A DNA stretch of 58,678 bases from Loigolactobacillus jiayinensis (GTDB lineage Bacteria > Bacillota > Bacilli > Lactobacillales > Lactobacillaceae). Below, piece by piece: positions 16,658 through 25,540 of the stretch. The notes under the pieces are model-generated. The model worked only from the letters and a program-made list of their open reading frames with translations, made no database searches and was not told the DNA's origin. Positions within the stretch are counted from its first letter, which is position 1; the number at the start of each line of letters is the position of its first letter. Location: NCBI RefSeq assembly GCF_003946445.1, contig NZ_RHOF01000023.1, forward strand, positions 1 to 58,678, written 5' to 3'. Position numbers and translations under genes: made by a program.

Positions 16658-18206
16658 AGCGCAAATTGGGATGGTCTTAAACTTAGACAAATGTATCGGC
16701 TGTCACACGTGTTCAGTAACGTGTAAAAATACTTGGACGAATCGCCCAGGGGCTGAGTACATGTGGTTTAACAACGTTGAGACTAAGCCTGGTGTCGGCT
16801 ACCCAAAACGTTGGGAAGATGAAAGTCACTATCATGGTGGCTGGGAACTTAACAGCAAGGGTAAATTACAATTAAAAGCAGGCAACAAATTAAATAAAAT
16901 TGCTTTAGGTAAGATTTTTTACAATCCCGACATGCCAGAACTAGATGATTATTACGAACCATGGACCTATGATTACCAAACGTTATTTGGCCCTGAAAAG
17001 AAGCATCAGCCTGTCGCACGGGCAAAATCACAAATCACCGGCGAATATATGGATCTTAAAAATGGTCCAAACTGGGATGATGATTTAGCAGGCTCACCAA
17101 ATACGTTTGATCAAGATCCAAATATGCAAAAAATTGAAACTGACATCAAGGCTAACTTTGAACAGGCCTTCATGATGTACCTGCCACGGTTGTGTGAGCA
17201 TTGTTTGAACGCACCCTGTGTAGCTTCTTGCCCATCTGGTGCGATGTACAAACGGGACGAAGACGGCATTGTGTTAGTCGATCAAGAACGCTGCCGCGGC
17301 TGGCGTTTCTGCATGACGGGCTGCCCTTACAAGAAAGTCTACTTCAACTGGCGGACGAATAAAGCAGAAAAATGTACTTTCTGTTATCCAAGAATTGAAG
17401 AAGGCATGCCAACTGTTTGTGCTGAAACTTGTGTTGGCCGGATTCGCTACATCGGTGTTATGTTATACGACGCTGATCGCGTGGCTGAAGCTGCCGAAGA
17501 ACCTGATGATACTAAGTTATACGAAAGCCAATTAAGCTTATTCTTAGATCCCAATGATCCTGACATTATCGAACAAGCTTATGCAGACGGTATCAGCGAT
17601 GAAATGATCACTGCTGCCCAAAATTCACCGATTTACCGGATGGCCGTTACTGAAAAAATTGCCTTCCCATTGCATCCCGAATATCGGACAATGCCAATGG
17701 TTTGGTACGTACCGCCTTTATCACCAATCATGAACTACTTTGAAGGCCGCGATTCGATCGGTGATCCAGAAATGATTTTCCCTGGTATTGATGAAATGCG
17801 GATTCCAGTTGATTATCTAGCTAACTTGTTAACTGGTGGTAACCGGATCGCGATTAAATCAGCCTTGTACAAATTAGCGATGATGCGCTTGTACATGCGG
17901 GCACGGACTAGTGGCAAGGATTTCGATACTGAAAAGTTAGCACGCGTTGATTTAACTGAACGTAGCGCAACATCATTGTATCGCTTGTTGGCCATCGCTA
18001 AATACGAAGATCGTTTTGTTATTCCAATGAACCATAAAGAACAAGTTGAAGATGCTTACGACGAACAAGGCACATTAGGCTATGATGAATGCCAAGGCTG
18101 TAGCTTAGCACCACAGCACAGCAGTATGTTCCGCAAAGCTGAAGCTGGTAAGTCAACGGCAGAAATTTATGCCGAAACATTCTATGGGGGGATCTGGCGT
18201 GATTAA
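16647..18206 (+). CDS. narH: Respiratory nitrate reductase beta subunit NarH
   Basis: A 519-residue iron-sulfur subunit that passes electrons from NarI heme to NarG. Cluster ligands begin with Cys16, 19, 22 and 26 (CIGCHTCSVTC). Three more Cys groups follow at CEHCLNAPCVASC, CRGWRFCMTGC and CTFC with the later CAETC. The Trp in CRGW replaces one Cys, as in other NarH proteins that carry a [3Fe-4S] cluster there. It overlaps narG at the 5' end and narJ at the 3' end. Confidence 0.97.
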   Translation: MRIKAQIGMVLNLDKCIGCHTCSVTCKNTWTNRPGAEYMWFNNVETKPGVGYPKRWEDESHYHGGWELNSKGKLQLKAGNKLNKIALGKIFYNPDMPELDDYYEPWTYDYQTLFGPEKKHQPVARAKSQITGEYMDLKNGPNWDDDLAGSPNTFDQDPNMQKIETDIKANFEQAFMMYLPRLCEHCLNAPCVASCPSGAMYKRDEDGIVLVDQERCRGWRFCMTGCPYKKVYFNWRTNKAEKCTFCYPRIEEGMPTVCAETCVGRIRYIGVMLYDADRVAEAAEEPDDTKLYESQLSLFLDPNDPDIIEQAYADGISDEMITAAQNSPIYRMAVTEKIAFPLHPEYRTMPMVWYVPPLSPIMNYFEGRDSIGDPEMIFPGIDEMRIPVDYLANLLTGGNRIAIKSALYKLAMMRLYMRARTSGKDFDTEKLARVDLTERSATSLYRLLAIAKYEDRFVIPMNHKEQVEDAYDEQGTLGYDECQGCSLAPQHSSMFRKAEAGKSTAEIYAETFYGGIWRD

Positions 18207-18771
18207 TATTGAACGCGTGGACCAATTACGGCCTGGCTTCGTTTATTTTTCGCACTGGCTGGATTACCCTAGCGACGAATTATTGCGGCCAACGCTGGTT
18301 GCTGATTTTGCTCGCGACTATCCAGAAACACCGAATAAAGCGGCGTTGGTGGACTGGATCAAGCAATTACAGCAGAAATCGTTATTTGACCTACAGCAGG
18401 AATATTCAAATCTCTTTGACTTGAATAAGCGGTTTACGCTATATTTAAGTTACTACCGTTATCAGGACTCGCGGGAACGCGGGCAACTGTTAGCTAAATT
18501 GAAGATGTTGTATGAAATGTTTGGCGTCTCCGTTGACGGCGACGAACTGGCGGATTATTTTCCGTTGATGCTGGAATTTTTGACCTATGGCAATTGGGAT
18601 CAGGACGAGCGTCAACAAGATATCGACCTAGTATTCCAAGTCATTGAAGATGGCACCTACAATCTATTGAAAAATGAAGCTGAATATGCCGGAGAAGCGT
18701 ATCTTGAATTGATTCGCCTACTACGGCAAGAATTCAAATCCTGCATCGTCGCACAACAGGAGGTGTCATAG
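18199..18771 (+). CDS. narJ: Nitrate reductase maturation chaperone NarJ
   Basis: A 190-residue helical chaperone of the NarJ/DmsD superfamily that assists cofactor insertion into NarGH before membrane docking. The segment FSHWLDYPSDELL and the later YLSYYRYQDSRERG are typical. A longer frame starts at 18169, but GGGGGGA sits seven bases before a GTG at 18199 that overlaps the narH stop, so I take that start. narI begins directly after the stop. Confidence 0.88.
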   Translation: MINIERVDQLRPGFVYFSHWLDYPSDELLRPTLVADFARDYPETPNKAALVDWIKQLQQKSLFDLQQEYSNLFDLNKRFTLYLSYYRYQDSRERGQLLAKLKMLYEMFGVSVDGDELADYFPLMLEFLTYGNWDQDERQQDIDLVFQVIEDGTYNLLKNEAEYAGEAYLELIRLLRQEFKSCIVAQQEVS

Positions 18772-19470
18772 ATGATTGCGAGCCATCCGTTTCAATTTTT
18801 CTTGTGGTCAATTTATCCGTATCTTATGCTGGGGTCATTTGTCTTCGGCACAATCATCCGCTTCGCCTTTTTCCACCCAACGGTCACCGCTAAATCTAGT
18901 GAACTGTTGGAAAAGAAGACGTTGATGATCGGTAGCATTATGTTTCACGTCGGCATTATCGGTGTGTTCTTTGGCCATATTATCGGGGTGCTGATCCCGA
19001 AAGCATGGACTGACGCGCTAGGTATCAGCGATGAGTTTTACCATCATATTATTGCGATGCCAGCCGGTGCGTTTTTCGGCATCTTGGCAACAGTCGGGGT
19101 CTACATCTTGTGCTTCCGCCGTTTCCATGATCACCGTGTGTTCCATGCCAGCTCGACTGGTGATTTAGTCGTCATTGTGGCGTTGACTGCCGAAATTACA
19201 TTAGGGATGCTGTCCTCATTTGTTGCTGGACCAACCAATCCTGACTTTAATTATCGGACGTCACTAGCAATCTGGGTACGCCAAATTTTCATGTTCCACC
19301 CAGATTTTCGCTTAATGCTCCAAGTACCATTAATGTTTAAATTCCACGTGATTTTCGGTTTTATGATTTTTGGTGCCTTTCCATATACACGTCTGGTGCA
19401 CGCTTTGGCGTTACCATGGCAGTATGTTTCACGGCGCTTTATCGTTTATCGGCGGCGGCCAAAAATTTAA
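18772..19470 (+). CDS. narI: Respiratory nitrate reductase gamma subunit NarI
   Basis: A 232-residue membrane cytochrome b with five predicted transmembrane helices. It oxidises menaquinol and anchors NarGH. Histidines in helix contexts (MFHVGIIGVFFGHIIG and FKFHVIFGFMIFGAF) are candidate axial ligands for the two b hemes. AGGAGG within the end of narJ serves as ribosome binding site. Related lactobacilli rely on supplied heme and menaquinone for this enzyme; whether this one does cannot be seen here. Confidence 0.95.
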   Translation: MIASHPFQFFLWSIYPYLMLGSFVFGTIIRFAFFHPTVTAKSSELLEKKTLMIGSIMFHVGIIGVFFGHIIGVLIPKAWTDALGISDEFYHHIIAMPAGAFFGILATVGVYILCFRRFHDHRVFHASSTGDLVVIVALTAEITLGMLSSFVAGPTNPDFNYRTSLAIWVRQIFMFHPDFRLMLQVPLMFKFHVIFGFMIFGAFPYTRLVHALALPWQYVSRRFIVYRRRPKI

Positions 19471-19480
19471 GGTTAATAAT

Positions 19481-19516
19481 AAGTTCTTACTCTTTTTTAG
19501 AGTAAGAACTTTTTTG
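19481..19516 (+). terminator. Terminator of narGHJI
   Basis: AAGTTCTTACTCT pairs perfectly with AGAGTAAGAACTT around a T-rich loop and is followed by a T run. Confidence 0.9.
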
Positions 19517-19568
19517 TTGTCTTAATCATGATTAGCACAGATTAATTATTTTTACTTTTGATTTAGAC

Positions 19569-19597
19569 TTGACTTAGAATGATTATCATTTAGAATA
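19569..19597 (+). promoter_or_regulatory. ahpC promoter with PerR/Fur-like operator
   Basis: TTGACT (19569-19574) and TAGAAT (19591-19596) are 16 bp apart. Between them lies AGAATGATTATCATTT, close to the core of Fur-family boxes (compare GATAATGATTATC), so a bound repressor would cover the promoter. PerR is the expected regulator of ahpC in Gram-positive bacteria; Fur cannot be excluded. Confidence 0.7.
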
Positions 19598-19635
19598 AAG
19601 GTTGTAGGCAATTAAATTTTAGGAGGCTACCACTT

Positions 19636-20199
19636 ATGTCATTAGTTGGAAAAAAGATTGGCGAATTTAACGCACATGCATATCGGCAGGGAGAATTTGT
19701 TGACGTTTCAGATAAAGATCTATTAGGTCATTGGAGTATTGTCATGTTCTATCCCGCGGATTTTTCATTTGTTTGTCCGACTGAATTAGAAGATTTACAA
19801 GATAATTATGCTCAATTACAGTCATTGGGTGTTGAAGTTTATTCTGTTTCTGCAGATACACACTTTGTACATAAAGCGTGGCACGATGATTCTGAAGCTG
19901 TTGGCAAGGTTCAATATACAATGATTGGCGATCCTTCTCAGAAAATTATTCGGCTATTCGATGTTTTAGACGAAGAACAAGGTCTGGCGCAACGTGGGAC
20001 TTTCATTCTTGATCCAGAAGGTGTTGTTCAAACGATGGAAGTCAACGCTGATGGCATCGGCCGTAACGCTAGTGAATACTTAGACCGCATCAAGGCTGGC
20101 CAATACGTCGCTGCGCATCCTGGCGAAGTTTGTCCTGCTAAGTGGAAGGAAGACGAAGCAACCCTCACGCCTGGTTTGGATTTAGTTGGCAAAATCTAA
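19636..20199 (+). CDS. ahpC: Alkyl hydroperoxide reductase subunit C (2-Cys peroxiredoxin)
   Basis: A 187-residue typical 2-Cys peroxiredoxin. The peroxidatic Cys47 is in DFSFVCPTE and the resolving Cys166 in [10 protein letters not shown]. It reduces H2O2 and organic peroxides in the cytosol and is recycled by AhpF, encoded downstream. AGGAGG precedes the ATG. The 313 bp before ahpF hold a structured repeat rather than a simple operon gap. Confidence 0.96.
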   Translation: MSLVGKKIGEFNAHAYRQGEFVDVSDKDLLGHWSIVMFYPADFSFVCPTELEDLQDNYAQLQSLGVEVYSVSADTHFVHKAWHDDSEAVGKVQYTMIGDPSQKIIRLFDVLDEEQGLAQRGTFILDPEGVVQTMEVNADGIGRNASEYLDRIKAGQYVAAHPGEVCPAKWKEDEATLTPGLDLVGKI

Positions 20200-20202
20200 A
20201 TA

Positions 20203-20418
20203 GTGCTAAAAGGCGCTTAGATTTGAGCACTAGCCTACTACTCCGCAATCAGAGAAGTTTATTAGCAAAGAACGCTAATAAACATTGATGTTACGGGCGT
20301 TGGCCATTCTTGTGGCAAAAAGCTTGCCGCAAGAAACATGGCAGTAAGGCAATAAGTAACGCGTAGTGATGCGTTTGACCTTACGTAGCTAGGCGCAATA
20401 ATCTGCCTTTTTTTGCAC
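20203..20418 (+). repeat. Structured 216-bp element, copy A
   Basis: First copy of an element shared with 28039-28254. The ends pair (AAAAGGC at 20208-20214 with GCCTTTT at 20405-20411; AGATT with AATCT). Inside are a perfect 10-bp hairpin, GTTTATTAGC (20257-20266) with GCTAATAAAC (20274-20283), and a long hairpin at 20303-20342 with GCCAT/ATGGC and CTTGTGGCAA/TTGCCGCAAG including one G-T pair. A third hairpin at 20344-20384 has loop GTAGTG, and conserved TAGC...CTAC and GTAGCTA segments can pair. It may be a structured RNA or a miniature mobile element. It fills most of the ahpC-ahpF gap. Confidence 0.75.
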
Positions 20419-20512
20419 GTTTCAACCAACTCAGTCTAAAGAACAATATGAAAAGGCCGTTAACACGGTCTTTTTTCAAACAGATTCAAGCTTTTAAGGA
20501 GGGTCTACGTTT

Positions 20513-22081
20513 ATGGCAATTGATGAAACAATTAAACAACAACTTGCTGGATACTTAAAATTATTGGAACATGATGTGGTGATCACCGTCGATTTAGGAA
20601 CTGATCAGCGTTCGCAAAAAGTCAGTGATTTTGTGAACGAAGTGAGCGCACTATCACCTAAAATTACGGTAGCGAGTGGTCAATTAAAACGGCAACCAAG
20701 CTTTGCCCTTGATCAAGCTGGCCAAGCTAGTAGCGGTATTGAATTTGCCGGTGTTCCCCTAGGTCATGAATTTACCTCATTTGTGTTGGCGCTGCTACAA
20801 GTGTCTGGGCATGCACCAAAAATCAGTGCTGAAACAAAGCAACGAATCGAAGCTATCACCACTGACTTATATTTTGAAACTTTTGCTAGTCTTAGCTGTC
20901 ATAACTGTCCTGATGTTGTGCAGGCACTGAATATTATGAGCGTGCTGAATCCACATATTAGCCACACCATGATCGAAGGTGGCATGTATCAAGATGAAGC
21001 CACGGAGAAAAATATTCTTGCCGTACCAACCGTCTTTTTAAACGATGAAGAATGGCACAATGGTCGTGCTACGCTGGAAGAATTAGTCGATAAAGCTGCT
21101 GGCGCGGCGCCACAACATGTCGCTGAAGATTGGACTGACCAAGAATTCGACGTTGTGATCGTTGGTGCTGGTCCAGCTGCGGGTAGTGCTGCAATTTACG
21201 CGGCGCGCAAAGGTATTTCTACAGCGATTGTTGCTGATCATTTTGGTGGTCAACCACTTGATACAGTAGGAATTGAGAACTTGGCTGGAACTGATTATGT
21301 TGAAGGCGAACAGTTGATGGCTAATATTCAAACTCAGGTCGAAAAATACGGCGTTAAAGTATTAACTGGCCAACGCGTTGAACATATTGCTAAGCATGAA
21401 ACGGTAGAACTGACATTGGCGTCCGGCGATGTGCTGAAAGCCAAAACAGCAATCATCGCTACAGGGGCACAGTGGCGGACAATCGGCGTTCCTGGCGAAG
21501 CTGAGTTTAAGAATAAGGGTGTTGCGTACTGCCCACATTGTGATGGCCCGCTGTACGCCGGTAAAGACGTTGCCGTCATTGGTGGCGGTAATTCTGGCAT
21601 TGAAGCCGCAATCGATCTAGCCGGTATTTGCAATCACGTCACCGTACTTGAATTTGCACCAGCGCTTGGTGCTGATAGTGTTTTGCAGGCTAAAGCGAAC
21701 AGCTCAGCTAACATCACCTTGATTACTAACGCTGCCACCAAAGAAATTACCGGTGCTGGTCGCGTTAACGGCTTAACTTACACTGATCGTACTAGTCAAA
21801 CAGAACATCATTTGGATCTAGAAGGTGTCTTCGTCCAAATCGGCTTAGTACCAAATACAGATTGGATCAGCGCACCACTCGAAGTTAGTTCACATCATGA
21901 AATTGTCACTGATGCGCGCCAAGCAACTAACGTAGATGGTATCTTTGCCGCTGGTGATTGCACTGATTCCGCTTATAAGCAAATTATTATTGCCATGGGT
22001 GCTGGCGCTACTGCAGCCTTAAGTGCTTTTGATTATTTGGTTAGAACTAGCGTTAAAAAAACTGAAAAAGTAATGGCTTAG
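20513..22081 (+). CDS. ahpF: Alkyl hydroperoxide reductase subunit F
   Basis: A 522-residue FAD disulfide reductase that transfers electrons from NADH to AhpC. The N-terminal tandem thioredoxin-like domain (~1-195) carries CHNC; the thioredoxin-reductase-like part has GAGPAAGSAAIYAARKG for FAD, active-site CPHC in GVAYCPHCDGPLY, and the NAD loop GGGNSG. It ends with GIFAAGDCTDSAYKQ. AAGGAGGG precedes the ATG. Full length. Confidence 0.96.
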   Translation: MAIDETIKQQLAGYLKLLEHDVVITVDLGTDQRSQKVSDFVNEVSALSPKITVASGQLKRQPSFALDQAGQASSGIEFAGVPLGHEFTSFVLALLQVSGHAPKISAETKQRIEAITTDLYFETFASLSCHNCPDVVQALNIMSVLNPHISHTMIEGGMYQDEATEKNILAVPTVFLNDEEWHNGRATLEELVDKAAGAAPQHVAEDWTDQEFDVVIVGAGPAAGSAAIYAARKGISTAIVADHFGGQPLDTVGIENLAGTDYVEGEQLMANIQTQVEKYGVKVLTGQRVEHIAKHETVELTLASGDVLKAKTAIIATGAQWRTIGVPGEAEFKNKGVAYCPHCDGPLYAGKDVAVIGGGNSGIEAAIDLAGICNHVTVLEFAPALGADSVLQAKANSSANITLITNAATKEITGAGRVNGLTYTDRTSQTEHHLDLEGVFVQIGLVPNTDWISAPLEVSSHHEIVTDARQATNVDGIFAAGDCTDSAYKQIIIAMGAGATAALSAFDYLVRTSVKKTEKVMA

Positions 22082-22086
22082 ATGAT

Positions 22087-22127
22087 AAAAGTCACGCGCT
22101 AGTTATACTAGTACGTGACTTTTTTTG
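22087..22127 (+). terminator. Terminator of ahpF
   Basis: AAAAGTCACG and CGTGACTTTTTT arms with an inner CTAGT/ACTAG pair, followed by a T run. Confidence 0.88.
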
Positions 22128-22168
22128 TGCTATATTTCTCCTGTTGATGGACATAACGTAGTAGTCAT

Positions 22169-23500
22169 TCAATAATGCAACGTCAACTGATGATCTGGTA
22201 AGTTATGATCGCCGTTTAAGGTATTGAATGGCTGCGTTAATTGCGGATTTTGCGCTGCTAATTTATAACCAGTGGTGCGTTTTAACTTAACAAATGCGGC
22301 TGACTTAGCGAAATCATTACCAGTTTCGAAGCGCCAATTCAGGTCAATCAAACAGTTGATTTCAGCGCTAGTCTGTTGCTTAGTTAAGCCATTGTCAGTT
22401 GTGCCTAGTCGTGCAACCATATTGCGGTTCATCTGCTGAAATAGCTGTTTCAAATGTTGCTGGTAGTGAACTAAATTTGGTTGTTGCCGCTGCTTAGTGG
22501 TTAGGTAAGGCGTTAAATTAAGTTGGTGCATTTGGTAGTGAAATTTATGCGGCGTTAAGGTGACAACGCCGTAGCTAGCCGGTGTCATCGAGAAGCTACC
22601 GCTGACAATTTCAGTGGTGGCGCATTTTTTAGCCGGATCGGCGGAAATATCTTGGGCGTGGATGTGACCGGAAAACAATACGGGTACGTGGTAGCGATTA
22701 AGCAGTCGGCGTAAGGTAGCCGCATTATCCAGCACCCAGCCTTCTTTCATCTGTGAGTGGGCGTACAAATTGTGATGCGTGAAAACCAGCGTTTGCTGTC
22801 CGGCCGCCTTGGCGCTGTGTAACTGTTCCTCGATCCAAAGCAGGGTGCTTTGCTTGAGTTTACCGCCAGTATTCGGCGCGTCGGTGGTAGGCTGGGTCGA
22901 ATAAGTATTGTCGTCTAGCATTAGGAGCCGATAACGCTTGTTCAAATTAACTGCATAGCTCAACGAATCATTATCGACAGCGCAGGCAGCTTGATAGTCG
23001 TCAGCAAAAATTTGTCGCCACGCGCTGGGGCTAATTTGCGTCGTCGCTTTTTGTTGCTTACCGGAAAACTGACGGGCCCAGCCGTCGTTAATATCGTGGT
23101 TGCCGGGAATAATCAGCACAGCAATCCCCGCTTGGCGTAGTGGTTGCAGCCGCTGAGTTAAACTTTTAGCACTGGCTAATTCGCAATTAAACGTAATATC
23201 GCCAGTGATGATCACTGCAGTTGGCCGTTTTTTCAAAGCGGTTTGCACTAAAGCGTGTAGTGCGACTGGCTGATCAGTTAAATCCTTACCGGCCGCTGTT
23301 TTAATGATCTGATTAAAGGCCGACTGATTATCATGCAGACTAGGCGCGATAAAATGGGGATCTGATAGCACCCAAAAACTTGGCTTGGAACTTTTAGTTA
23401 AGTAGTGATCAGCGGCGTGAGTCGTGGTCAAGCCTAGAGTCAACAAACAAGCGGTGATCAATAACGTTAGAATAATCGGTACCCGACGCACGGTGGTCAC
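22169..23500 (-). CDS. Secreted calcineurin-like metallophosphoesterase
   Basis: A 443-residue protein with an N-terminal signal peptide (RR, then a long hydrophobic run ending TTHA-ADHYL). The metallophosphoesterase motifs are in order: SDPHF, GDITFN, GNHDIND, THHN and GHIHAQD, giving a two-metal site. Its substrate is not evident; lactobacilli carry such extracellular phosphodiesterases of unknown target. A second, all-alpha C-terminal region (~330-443) is without recognised motif. It stands alone, facing ahpF. Confidence 0.85.
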   Translation of the reverse strand: MTTVRRVPIILTLLITACLLTLGLTTTHAADHYLTKSSKPSFWVLSDPHFIAPSLHDNQSAFNQIIKTAAGKDLTDQPVALHALVQTALKKRPTAVIITGDITFNCELASAKSLTQRLQPLRQAGIAVLIIPGNHDINDGWARQFSGKQQKATTQISPSAWRQIFADDYQAACAVDNDSLSYAVNLNKRYRLLMLDDNTYSTQPTTDAPNTGGKLKQSTLLWIEEQLHSAKAAGQQTLVFTHHNLYAHSQMKEGWVLDNAATLRRLLNRYHVPVLFSGHIHAQDISADPAKKCATTEIVSGSFSMTPASYGVVTLTPHKFHYQMHQLNLTPYLTTKQRQQPNLVHYQQHLKQLFQQMNRNMVARLGTTDNGLTKQQTSAEINCLIDLNWRFETGNDFAKSAAFVKLKRTTGYKLAAQNPQLTQPFNTLNGDHNLPDHQLTLHY

Positions 23501-23778
23501 TTCCTTTTTATATCTATTGTAGAAAACTCTGCCGAGAAAAACAAATACGTAGCGAAGTCAGCAGACATAGCCGGATGGAGCTACTTCGCGCCGATAATAA
23601 TTTTTAAGGTGCAATTATTTTGTTACTACCAAACCAGACGGGCTTTATACACTGGCGCACAAGGTTAGTTATGCCTCACATGACAGTGAGGTTGGCGAAT
23701 AAATAACGTGAACTTCTCCACATTGATTTTGAGCCAACGCGCAGCTATAAAATCAAAAAGTGCCGACCAATGTTAATG
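23501..23778. other. Gene-free stretch with hairpins
   Basis: No credible gene. Several inverted repeats are visible, including GCGAAGT (with AGC) against GCTACTTCGC near 23553-23595 and CTCAC/GTGAG near 23676-23692. Together with the toxin relic that follows, this looks like decayed accessory DNA. Confidence 0.4.
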
Positions 23779-24039
23779 ATGCGTCAAGATAGTTATAATC
23801 GCGCGCCGCAGCTAGTTATTGGTTGTCCAATTAATTCAACAATGAAATAGCGATTGCTTTTAGTACCAAGCACAACGGCTGTTCTTTCTGAGGCCAGTGT
23901 TGTCAATACCAATCAATTATTTTCACTGGATTATACTGAACAGGCTGGCCGTAAACTAGAAGGATTGGGCGTATTGGATGAAGCAACCTTTTACCAAGTT
24001 GCACAGAATATTCTGTGCAACTTTAACGCACCACTGTGA
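23779..24039 (+). pseudogene. PemK/MazF-family toxin remnant
   Basis: The frame reads MRQDSYNRAPQLVIGCPIN and then a TAG stop at 23848-23850. It continues in the same frame through LLLVPSTTAVLSEASVVNTNQLFSLD and ends GVLDEATFYQVAQNILCNF. This order (YNRA, VxCPI, NxxQLFSLD, LDExTFYxVAQ) matches the central and C-terminal parts of PemK/MazF endoribonucleases. The N-terminus with its catalytic Arg is missing and no antitoxin gene is present, so I call it a relic. The part after the stop forms a 61-codon open frame but lacks a ribosome binding site. Confidence 0.7.
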
Positions 24040-24060
24040 GTTAGCACAGTTTTTACCAAT

Positions 24061-24107
24061 AAAAAAACCATTCAATTAAATTATGTCATTGAATGGTTTA
24101 TTTTTAT
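24061..24107. terminator. Bidirectional terminator
   Basis: AAACCATTCAAT pairs perfectly with ATTGAATGGTTT; A and T runs flank both sides. It serves the minus-strand alcohol dehydrogenase and any read-through from the toxin relic. Confidence 0.85.
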
Positions 24108-24123
24108 TGAATTTGCTAATCGT

Positions 24124-25293
24124 TTACGCTTGGTCGTAAGCTGTTTGGAACAATTTAACGATATCAGCTTTAGTGCCTTTGCGTGGATTAGAAAAGGCGT
24201 TACCATCTTTCAAAGCGTTAGTAGCCATCAATTCAAAGTCTTCTGGCTTAGCGCCGATTTCTTTGATGCTGGTAGGAATACCAACATCGCGGGACATTTG
24301 ACGCATCGCCTTGATGGCTAATTCGGCAGCATCGCGAGTTGATAACCCAGCGATATTTTCGCCCATGGCTTGTGCTAATTCAGCAAAGCGTTCTGGGCAG
24401 GCTACGATATTATATTCTTCGACTGCTGGCAACAGTAAGGCACAGCAGACACCATGAGGCGCGTCATATTGACCACCGAGTTGATGAGCCATGGCGTGCA
24501 CATAGCCTAGATCAGCATTATTAAAGGCCATCCCAGCTAACATTTCTGCTTGAACCATATCGGTACGTGCTTGAACGTTATGACCGTTAGCAACGGCTTC
24601 GCGCAAGCTACCTTCAATCAATTTAATAGCTTGCAAGCACATACCATCAGTAATGGCGTTGTGGTTGGTCGAGACAAATGGCTCAATTGCCTGAACAAAG
24701 GCATCCATCCCAGTGGCGGCAGTCAATGAAGCAGGGACATCAAGTTGTAACATCGGATCGTTAAATGAAACTAGTGGGACATTGCGCCAAGAAACGATGA
24801 CAAATTTTAAATGTGTTTCCTGATTAGTGATCACACAATGACGCGTTAATTCAGAGCCAGTACCCGCAGTAGTATTGACAGCAATCAATGGTGGCAAAGC
24901 GTTTTTCAGCGTTTCGATACCGGCTAATTTGGTAATGTCATCACCATTAGTCAAAATAATGCCGGTTCCTTTACCAGTATCATGGGCAGAGCCACCGCCA
25001 ATTGTAATCAAGCTATCGCAATTATTTTCTTGATAGACTTGTTTAGCAGCTTGGATATTGTGAATTTTTGGATTAGGTTCAACACCAGTATAAATAGCGT
25101 ACTCAACCTGTGCTTTTTTGAGTGATGCCAGTGTTTGTTCCACTGGACCATTCGGCACACCAGCTAAGAAGTTATCCGTTATGATCAGGGGTTTCTGCAT
25201 ATTAAGTGCGTTAACTCGATCACCAATTTTTTCAATCACGCCTGGGCCAAAAAAGTTCACACTAGGCATTAAAAAATCAAAGTTTTTCGCCAT
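24124..25293 (-). CDS. Iron-containing alcohol dehydrogenase
   Basis: A 389-residue group III alcohol dehydrogenase resembling 1,3-propanediol/lactaldehyde dehydrogenases. The nucleotide motif is GGGSAHDTGKG; TTAGTGSELT and the His-rich segment VHAMAHQLGGQYDAPHG with preceding Asp supply the metal ligands. It interconverts an alcohol and aldehyde with NAD(H); the substrate is not evident. The frame is open to 25323, but GGAGGAAGAGAC directly precedes the ATG at 25293. Confidence 0.9.
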   Translation of the reverse strand: MAKNFDFLMPSVNFFGPGVIEKIGDRVNALNMQKPLIITDNFLAGVPNGPVEQTLASLKKAQVEYAIYTGVEPNPKIHNIQAAKQVYQENNCDSLITIGGGSAHDTGKGTGIILTNGDDITKLAGIETLKNALPPLIAVNTTAGTGSELTRHCVITNQETHLKFVIVSWRNVPLVSFNDPMLQLDVPASLTAATGMDAFVQAIEPFVSTNHNAITDGMCLQAIKLIEGSLREAVANGHNVQARTDMVQAEMLAGMAFNNADLGYVHAMAHQLGGQYDAPHGVCCALLLPAVEEYNIVACPERFAELAQAMGENIAGLSTRDAAELAIKAMRQMSRDVGIPTSIKEIGAKPEDFELMATNALKDGNAFSNPRKGTKADIVKLFQTAYDQA

Positions 25294-25328
25294 GTCTCTT
25301 CCTCCATGCACTTTATTTAACAAAGTTT

Positions 25329-25356
25329 ATTCTAGTACTTTTAAATTGTAAGTCAA
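25329..25356 (-). promoter_or_regulatory. Promoter of the alcohol dehydrogenase gene
   Basis: On the minus strand TTGACT (25351-25356) and TAGAAT (25329-25334) are 16 bp apart. Confidence 0.65.
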
Positions 25357-25412
25357 GTTATTACAGTATAATAAATAGCTGATGTTAGCGCTTTTTGCTA
25401 GTGTTATTAGGC

Positions 25413-25454
25413 ATTTTTTACGTGACTGTAAAAAATAATAATAACGTTTATAAT
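25413..25454 (+). promoter_or_regulatory. map promoter region with inverted repeat
   Basis: ATTTTTTAC and GTAAAAAAT (25413-25421 and 25428-25436) form a perfect 9-bp inverted repeat just upstream of TATAAT at about 25446-25451. It overlaps the -35 area, so it may be an operator, but it could also be chance in AT-rich DNA. Confidence 0.4.
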
Positions 25455-25540
25455 GGAAGATGCTTGAATTATTGTGAAAAGGTGTCTATTTTTGTAGTGC
25501 TAATAAATAAATGGTTTTAAACCATAGGAGGATTCAACTA

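Noticed and set aside
23854-24039. 61-codon open frame as an intact gene
   Set aside because: It has no ribosome binding site and is the C-terminal piece of a toxin relic.
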